Shown here piece by piece: positions 59,517-64,000 of a DNA stretch of 64,000 bases (position 1 is its first letter; the number at the start of each line of letters is the position of its first letter). The translations under genes were made by a program, and so were the position numbers. Under the pieces are notes generated by a model, which did not search any database, was not told where the DNA came from, and was given only the letters and a program-made list of their open reading frames with translations. The stretch spans positions 124,001 to 188,000 of the forward strand of contig NZ_PTIX01000001.1 of the NCBI RefSeq assembly GCF_002934265.1, read 5' to 3'. This stretch comes from Actinokineospora auranticolor. Lineage in GTDB: Bacteria > Actinomycetota > Actinomycetes > Mycobacteriales > Pseudonocardiaceae.

Positions 59517-60143
59517 ATGCGCTACGCCGACCGCGCGGAGGCCGGTCGGGTGCTCGCCGGGCACCTGGCCCACCTGCGCCGCGCCGACCCGGTGGTGCTG
59601 GGCCTGCCGCGCGGCGGGGTCCCGGTGGCCGCGGTCGTGGCCAGGGCGCTCGCCGCCGAGCTGGACGTGGTGCTGGTCGCCAAGGTCGGCGCCCCCGAGT
59701 CCCCGGAGCTGGCCGTCGGCGCGGTGGGGGAGGGCGGGGTCGAGGTGCGCGCCGACCGGGTGCTGCGCCTGCTGGCACTGTCCTGGTCGGACGTGACCGG
59801 TGTGGCCGAGCGGGCCCGGGCGGCGGTGGCCGACAAGGCCGCGCGGCTGCGCGGTGGCGCGCCGCCACGCGGGTTGGTGGGCCGGGTGGCGGTCGTCGTC
59901 GACGACGGGGTGGCGACCGGGTCCACCGTCGAGGCCGCCATTCGGGTGGTGCGCGGCCTGGGCGCCGCGTGGGTCGTGCTGGCGGCGCCGGTGGCGCCCG
60001 CGTCGACGCTGGCGCGCCTGCGCGAGATCGCCGACGAGGTGGTGTGCCCGCTGGCGCCGCGCGAGTTCACCGCCGTCGGTGCCTTCTACGACGACTTCAC
60101 CCAGGTCACCGACGCTGAGGTCCGCGCGCTGCTCGATCGCTAG
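59517..60143 (+). CDS. Phosphoribosyltransferase-domain protein
   Basis: 208 residues from ATG 59517 (GTG 59511 is also possible). PRPP-binding motif VVVVDDGVATGSTVEAAI, preceded by VVLGLPRGGVPVAAVVARAL. It belongs to the group of stand-alone type I PRTases often found near stress or dienelactone-hydrolase genes; base specificity is unknown. Confidence 0.87.
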   Translation: MRYADRAEAGRVLAGHLAHLRRADPVVLGLPRGGVPVAAVVARALAAELDVVLVAKVGAPESPELAVGAVGEGGVEVRADRVLRLLALSWSDVTGVAERARAAVADKAARLRGGAPPRGLVGRVAVVVDDGVATGSTVEAAIRVVRGLGAAWVVLAAPVAPASTLARLREIADEVVCPLAPREFTAVGAFYDDFTQVTDAEVRALLDR

Positions 60144-60181
60144 CGCCGCAGGGCGAAAACCGTCTCGGTTATCGCTTTCGT

Positions 60182-60529
60182 TCACCGGCTTGACGATTGC
60201 TCGATGGTGACCCCGGAGTCGGCCACGGCGGGCCCCAGCAGCTCCACGATGCGGTGCAGCGACGCGGGCGGGTTGCGCAGCACCAGCCTGCTGTCGCCGG
60301 GCAGCGTGCCCGCCGCGCGCAGCAGGGTGATCACACCGGACACGTCGATGAAGTCGAGTTCGGCGAGATCCAAGTGGACGTCACCCGAGGCCTGGCGGCA
60401 CAGCGCCAGCAGCAGCTGCTCGAAGTCCGGGCGGGTCCGCAGGTCGGCGGGACCGGTGAACCGGGGTGCGGGGGACGGGTCCACGCTCGGCGCGGACACC
60501 GGTGGCTGCTCAGCGATCGCGGCCACCAC
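60182..60529 (-). CDS. STAS-domain protein
   Basis: 115 residues from GTG 60529 (a second GTG follows). STAS pattern: GDVHLDLAELDFIDVSGVIT and the final helix SLHRIVELLG. The expected phosphorylation site reads DVSG (Ser present). The open frame extends far upstream but is Arg/Pro-rich and not protein-like; the start is uncertain. Perhaps an anti-sigma antagonist or MlaB-like protein. Confidence 0.72.
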   Translation of the reverse strand: MVAAIAEQPPVSAPSVDPSPAPRFTGPADLRTRPDFEQLLLALCRQASGDVHLDLAELDFIDVSGVITLLRAAGTLPGDSRLVLRNPPASLHRIVELLGPAVADSGVTIEQSSSR

Positions 60530-60678
60530 CCCGGGTGCCGCGGTACGGCTCGGCGGTCGGGTTCGCGCGACGGGGCGACCTCGTGTTCTGGAGCACGGCC
60601 AGCCCTCCCAGCGCCGTCGGAACCGAGTGGACGGGAGCCTACGCGGCCCCGACGGCGCTGTCCTGAGGTCCAAAGACC

Positions 60679-62529
60679 TCACCCGAGCGGCGCGCCCAGG
60701 TCGTACACCGTCTGACCGCCGATCGTGACCTGAGCGAAGTTCTCCCGTACCCAGCTCGCGATCTCGCCACCCCCACCGCGGCCACCGAAACCGCCGCCAC
60801 CGCCGCCACCACCGATGTAGTAACGAACCTGTCCGGACGCGACATACGCCTGGAACCGCGCCAGCGTCGGGGCCGGGTCGCCGCCGTTGAAGCCGCCGAT
60901 CGCGATGACCGGACGACCCGAGGCCAACTGCAGTTGCGCGGCGCCCTGCGACCCGGTGCTCGCGGCGGCCCACGTGCCGGTCGTCTCCCGCAGCGCGGCA
61001 ACCAACTCGTCACTCACGGTACCCATACCGGGACCCCCTATGCCGCCGCGACCTTGGCCGGAGGGACCCGAAACCGGGATCGATCCCGCGTGCGGGGTCG
61101 ACGCGGTGGCCACGGTGAACATCGCCGTCGCGCCGAAAGACGCCACCAGCGCGGCCACCGCCACGCCCGCCGCCGCCCGCCGGAACCGGTGCGCGCCCAC
61201 CGCGACGGCGGTCGCCGCGAGCACGCCCGAGACCGCCACGACCCAGCGCAGCCACGGCAACCAGTCACCCGTCCGGTCGAGCAGCGCGAAGCCCCAGATG
61301 GCGCTCACCGCCACCATCGCGGCCAGCACGACCCGCGCGGGCCGGTGCTCGCGCCCCTGCCACAGCCCCGCCGCGGCGACCCCGACCAGGGCGGCGGTTC
61401 CCGGGGCCAGCGCGATGGCGTAGTACGGGTGCACCGTGCCCTGCATGAAGCTGAACACCAGACCGGTCACCACGGTCCAGCCGCCCCACAGCAGCAGCGC
61501 GGCCCGGGTGCGGTCCGTGCGCGCCGCCCGGCGGGTGAACCACAGCCCGGCGACCAACCCGATCAGCGCGGCGGGCAGCAGCCAGGACACCTCCTGGCCG
61601 AACGCGGCGCCGAGCATCCGGAACAGCCCGGTCTCCCCGCCGAACGACGTGTTCCCGCCGCCCATCGGACCGCCACCACCGCCGCCGTTGCCCGCGCCGC
61701 CCAGGATGCGGCCGAGGCCGTTGTACCCGAGCGCGAGGTCCAGCTCCGTGTTGTCGGTGGAGCCGCCGATGTAGGGGCGCGAGTCGGCGGGCCACAGGTC
61801 GACCACGAGCACGTACCAGCCTGCCGACACCGCTACGGCGACCGTGGCGCCCAACAGGTGCAGCGCGCGCCGCAGCGGCGAGGTGGGCGCGGCGACCGCG
61901 TAGACGAGCGCGAACGCGGGCAGCACCAGGAACGCCTGGAGCATCTTGGTCAGGAACCCGAACCCGATCGCCGCGCCCGCCAGCGCCAACCACCACGGAT
62001 TGGCCCGCTCGGTGGCCCGCACGACGCAGTACGCGCCCGCGACGAGCAGCAGGACCAGCAGCGCGTCGGGGTTGTCGAAGCGGAACATCAGCGCCGCCAC
62101 CGGGGTCAGCGCCAGCCCGGCCCCGGCCAGCAGACCCGCGACCGGACCGGACCAGCGGCGCACGGTCCGGTACAGCAGCCACACCGACGCGACGCCCGCC
62201 AGCGCCTGCGGCAGCAGCAGACTCCACGCCGAGAAACCGAAAACCCTTCCGGACAGCGCCATCAGCCACAGCGCGGCGGGCGGCTTGTCGACGGTGATGA
62301 CGTTGCCCGCGTCCAGCGACCCGAAGAACAACGCCTTCCAGCTCTGCGTGCCCGCCTGCGCCGCGGCGGCGTAGAACTGGTTCGCGGTGCCGGACGCGCT
62401 CAGGTCCCACAGGTACAGACAGGCGGTGGCGGCGAGCAGCACCAGCGCCGACGGCAGCTCCCAGCCGGGTCTCCGCGCGGCGGCGGACGCGCGCGCGGCG
62501 GGCCGCTCCGGGGCGGCGACCGCGGTCAT
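60679..62529 (-). CDS. GT39/ArnT-like membrane glycosyltransferase (YkcB type)
   Basis: 616 residues from ATG 62529. About 11 or more membrane helices. The N-terminal catalytic loop has LYLWDLSASGTANQFYAAAA and GNVITVDKPPAALWLMALSG, with acidic residues in the positions of the PMT/ArnT family. FRFDNPDALLVLLLVAGAYC is typical. A Gly-rich loop and a C-terminal extracytoplasmic domain ending GGQTVYDLGAPLG. Likely transfers a sugar from a polyprenyl phosphate. Coupled by ATGA overlap to the GT2-GtrA gene upstream, which would make that donor. Confidence 0.9.
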   Translation of the reverse strand: MTAVAAPERPAARASAAARRPGWELPSALVLLAATACLYLWDLSASGTANQFYAAAAQAGTQSWKALFFGSLDAGNVITVDKPPAALWLMALSGRVFGFSAWSLLLPQALAGVASVWLLYRTVRRWSGPVAGLLAGAGLALTPVAALMFRFDNPDALLVLLLVAGAYCVVRATERANPWWLALAGAAIGFGFLTKMLQAFLVLPAFALVYAVAAPTSPLRRALHLLGATVAVAVSAGWYVLVVDLWPADSRPYIGGSTDNTELDLALGYNGLGRILGGAGNGGGGGGPMGGGNTSFGGETGLFRMLGAAFGQEVSWLLPAALIGLVAGLWFTRRAARTDRTRAALLLWGGWTVVTGLVFSFMQGTVHPYYAIALAPGTAALVGVAAAGLWQGREHRPARVVLAAMVAVSAIWGFALLDRTGDWLPWLRWVVAVSGVLAATAVAVGAHRFRRAAAGVAVAALVASFGATAMFTVATASTPHAGSIPVSGPSGQGRGGIGGPGMGTVSDELVAALRETTGTWAAASTGSQGAAQLQLASGRPVIAIGGFNGGDPAPTLARFQAYVASGQVRYYIGGGGGGGGFGGRGGGGEIASWVRENFAQVTIGGQTVYDLGAPLG

Positions 62530-63842
62530 CGCGCGCCCTCCAGCACCGGCTCGTCGGCGCGGCGGAACACCCAGCCGCGCAGCAGCAGGAACCGCAACAC
62601 GGTCGCCAGCAGGTTCGCCGCGACGAGCACCACGACCTCGGTCGTGCCGCTGGGCGCGGTCAGGCCGTGCAGCAGGGCCAGCGCGCCGCTGGTGAGACCG
62701 AGGCCGAGGGCGAACACGAGCAGGCCCTGGAACTGGTGGCGGGCGGCGCCGCCCGCGCCCCGCACACCGAAGGTGAGCCGCCGATTGGCCGCGGTGTTGG
62801 CGACCGCGGTCACCAGCAGCGCCACCAGGTTCGCCGCCTGCGGGCCGGTCTGGCCGCGCAGCAGCACGTACAGCAGCAGGTAGGCCAGCGTGCTGACCAC
62901 GCCGACGGCGGCGAAGCGGACCAGCTGCCGCAGCAGTCCACTGGGGACGCCGGGCGGGTCGGGGGTGATGGTGCCCCGGGCCAGTTGCGCGCGCAGCTCG
63001 GTGATCGGCAGCCGTCCGGTGGCCAGGCCGCGGCCGAGCCGGGCGATGCCGCGCAGGTCGGCGACGGCGGTCGAGACGATGTCGACCCGGCTGTCCGGGT
63101 CGTCGACCCAGTCCACCGGTACCTCGTGGATGCGCGAGCCCGCGCGCTGGGCCAGGACCAGCAGCTCGGTGTCGAAGAACCAGCCGGTGTCGGCGACGTG
63201 CGGCAGCAGCGCGCGGGCCACGTCGGCGCGGATCGCCTTGAACCCGCACTGCGCGTCGGAGAACCGGACGGCGAGGGTGCCGCGCAGGATGAGGTTGTAG
63301 CAGCGGGAGATGAACTCGCGCTTGGGACCGCGCACCACCCGGGCGCCACGCGCGAGCCTGCTGCCGATCGCCACGTCCGAGTGCCCGGAGATGAGCGGGG
63401 CCACCAGCGGGGACAGGGCGTTGAGGTCGGTGGACAGGTCGACGTCCAGGTACGCCAGCACCTCGGCGTCGGAGGCCAGCCAGGTGGCGTGCAGCGCCCG
63501 GCCGCGACCCTTCTGCGCGAGCTTGACGGCCCGCACCCCCGGCAGTTCCCCGGCCAGGCCCTCGGCGACCGCCCAGGTGCCGTCGGTGCTGGCGTTGTCG
63601 GCGACGGTGATCCGGAAGCGGTAGGGGAAGTGCTCGCGCAGGTGCGCGTGCAGCCGCCGCACGCACGGCTCCAGGTCGCGCTCCTCGTTGTGCACCGGCA
63701 CGACCACGTCCAGGACGGGGGCGGGACCGGTGGTGCGCACGGGACCGCGCGGGTCGGTCTGGGTCGCTGTCATGGTGCCGACGATCGGGGTCCGCGCTGG
63801 GTGGGTCGTGTGATCCGCCTGTGCGGGAGCTGTGCGGGTCAT
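62526..63842 (-). CDS. Fused GT2 glycosyltransferase and GtrA-like flippase domain
   Basis: 438 residues from ATG 63842. This start forms an ATGA overlap with the upstream gene; the later ATG at 63773 (MTATQTDP) matches the usual N-terminus of homologues and is an alternative. GT2 domain: VLDVVVPVHNEERDLEPCVR, VADNASTDGTW, VLAYLDVDLSTDLNAL (DxD-type). C-terminal GtrA domain with four helices (about 315-425). Makes and perhaps flips polyprenyl-phosphate sugar for the neighbouring GT39 enzymes. Confidence 0.9.
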   Translation of the reverse strand: MTRTAPAQADHTTHPARTPIVGTMTATQTDPRGPVRTTGPAPVLDVVVPVHNEERDLEPCVRRLHAHLREHFPYRFRITVADNASTDGTWAVAEGLAGELPGVRAVKLAQKGRGRALHATWLASDAEVLAYLDVDLSTDLNALSPLVAPLISGHSDVAIGSRLARGARVVRGPKREFISRCYNLILRGTLAVRFSDAQCGFKAIRADVARALLPHVADTGWFFDTELLVLAQRAGSRIHEVPVDWVDDPDSRVDIVSTAVADLRGIARLGRGLATGRLPITELRAQLARGTITPDPPGVPSGLLRQLVRFAAVGVVSTLAYLLLYVLLRGQTGPQAANLVALLVTAVANTAANRRLTFGVRGAGGAARHQFQGLLVFALGLGLTSGALALLHGLTAPSGTTEVVVLVAANLLATVLRFLLLRGWVFRRADEPVLEGAR

Positions 63843-64000
63843 CGGCTCAGGTCGTACAGGGTGACCCCGCCGACGGTGGTGGACTCGTAGTTGGCGGCGA
63901 CCCACTTGGCGATCTCCCGGGACGCGTCGCTGCCGGAGTCGCTGTTCATGAGGGTGCCGCCGATGAACCAATGCACCTTGTGGTCGGCGACGAGCTGCTG
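63839..64000 (-). CDS. C-terminal end of a second GT39/YkcB-like glycosyltransferase (cut by the window edge)
   Basis: The last 53 codons and stop are visible: HWFIGGTLMNSDSG, EIAKWVAANYESTTVGG, VTLYDLSR. They match in layout the C-terminus of the GT39 gene at 60679 (YYIGGGG, EIASWVRENFAQVTIGGQ, TVYDLG), so this is a paralogue. Its stop overlaps the start of the GT2-GtrA gene (ATGA). First visible gene of a coupled three-gene operon. Confidence 0.82.
   Translation of the reverse strand, partial: QQLVADHKVHWFIGGTLMNSDSGSDASREIAKWVAANYESTTVGGVTLYDLSR

Noticed and set aside
60934-62883. Plus-strand frame of 649 codons opposite the GT39 gene
   Set aside because: Arg/Gly/Gln-rich antisense shadow without homology.

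Overview
The window is very GC-rich, with strong G/C preference at third codon positions, many GTG starts, TGA stops and ATGA/GTGA gene overlaps. With FO synthase (FbiC, coenzyme F420), an aerobic cobalamin set, a TioE-type regulator, a large LuxR/LAL regulator and a Ser/Thr kinase with an extracytoplasmic domain, this points to an actinomycete, most likely of the Pseudonocardiales (Actinokineospora/Saccharothrix/Lentzea-like). The genus is inference. It looks chromosomal. I saw no rRNA, tRNA, CRISPR array, transposase or phage gene.

Layout. 1-6.8 kb: one-strand cluster of a tandem AAA+ ATPase (open at the left edge), an Hsp70-like ATPase fused through a membrane segment to a YVTN beta-propeller, a truncated histidine kinase-like protein lacking the phospho-acceptor His, an intact NarL-type response regulator, and a second kinase-like protein also lacking that His, with a C-terminal part resembling a degenerate GTPase. 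A 22-bp perfect palindrome lies between the Hsp70 gene and the kinase-like gene. 6.8-7.5 kb is non-coding. 7.5-14.7 kb: argG, a triply broken SDR pseudogene opposite an intact TetR regulator, gene remnants, and small regulators or unknowns. 14.7-21 kb: orphan soluble histidine kinase, Ser/Thr kinase, a 46-residue secreted peptide precursor and a 1103-aa LuxR/LAL regulator with an internal tandem duplication. 21-24.3 kb: stress module (DUF6328, CBS-BON, DoxX, tandem USP). 24.5-27.3 kb: STAS plus GAF/PP2C/HATPase partner-switching pair. 27.4-31 kb: resistance mini-island (ABC-F with a structured leader, TioE regulator, erythromycin esterase-like protein).

31.3-39.2 kb: cobalamin locus, cobG-cobH-cobIJ on the minus strand and, divergently, a cobalamin riboswitch and cobN. 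39.3-44 kb: DapA-like aldolase, hemerythrin, DoxX and fbiC. 44-46.6 kb: a membrane-anchored NACHT NTPase gene broken by one frameshift. 46.6-49.1 kb: membrane protein, ROK kinase and divergent DeoR repressor. 49.3-51.8 kb: MarR repressor facing a translationally coupled quinone/electrophile operon (wrbA-like, VOC, pirin) with a clear promoter/operator. 52.3-55.7 kb: SDR, MaoC and two acyl-CoA dehydrogenases, the second lacking the catalytic Glu. 56-58.2 kb: MMPL transporter with a TTA codon. 58.2-64 kb: GlsB-type membrane protein, XRE regulator with a palindrome facing a phosphoribosyltransferase, a STAS protein, and a coupled glycosyltransferase operon that leaves the window at the right edge.

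The most promising places for something undescribed are the first 6.8 kb, the tiny secreted peptide upstream of the Ser/Thr kinase, and the membrane NACHT gene.
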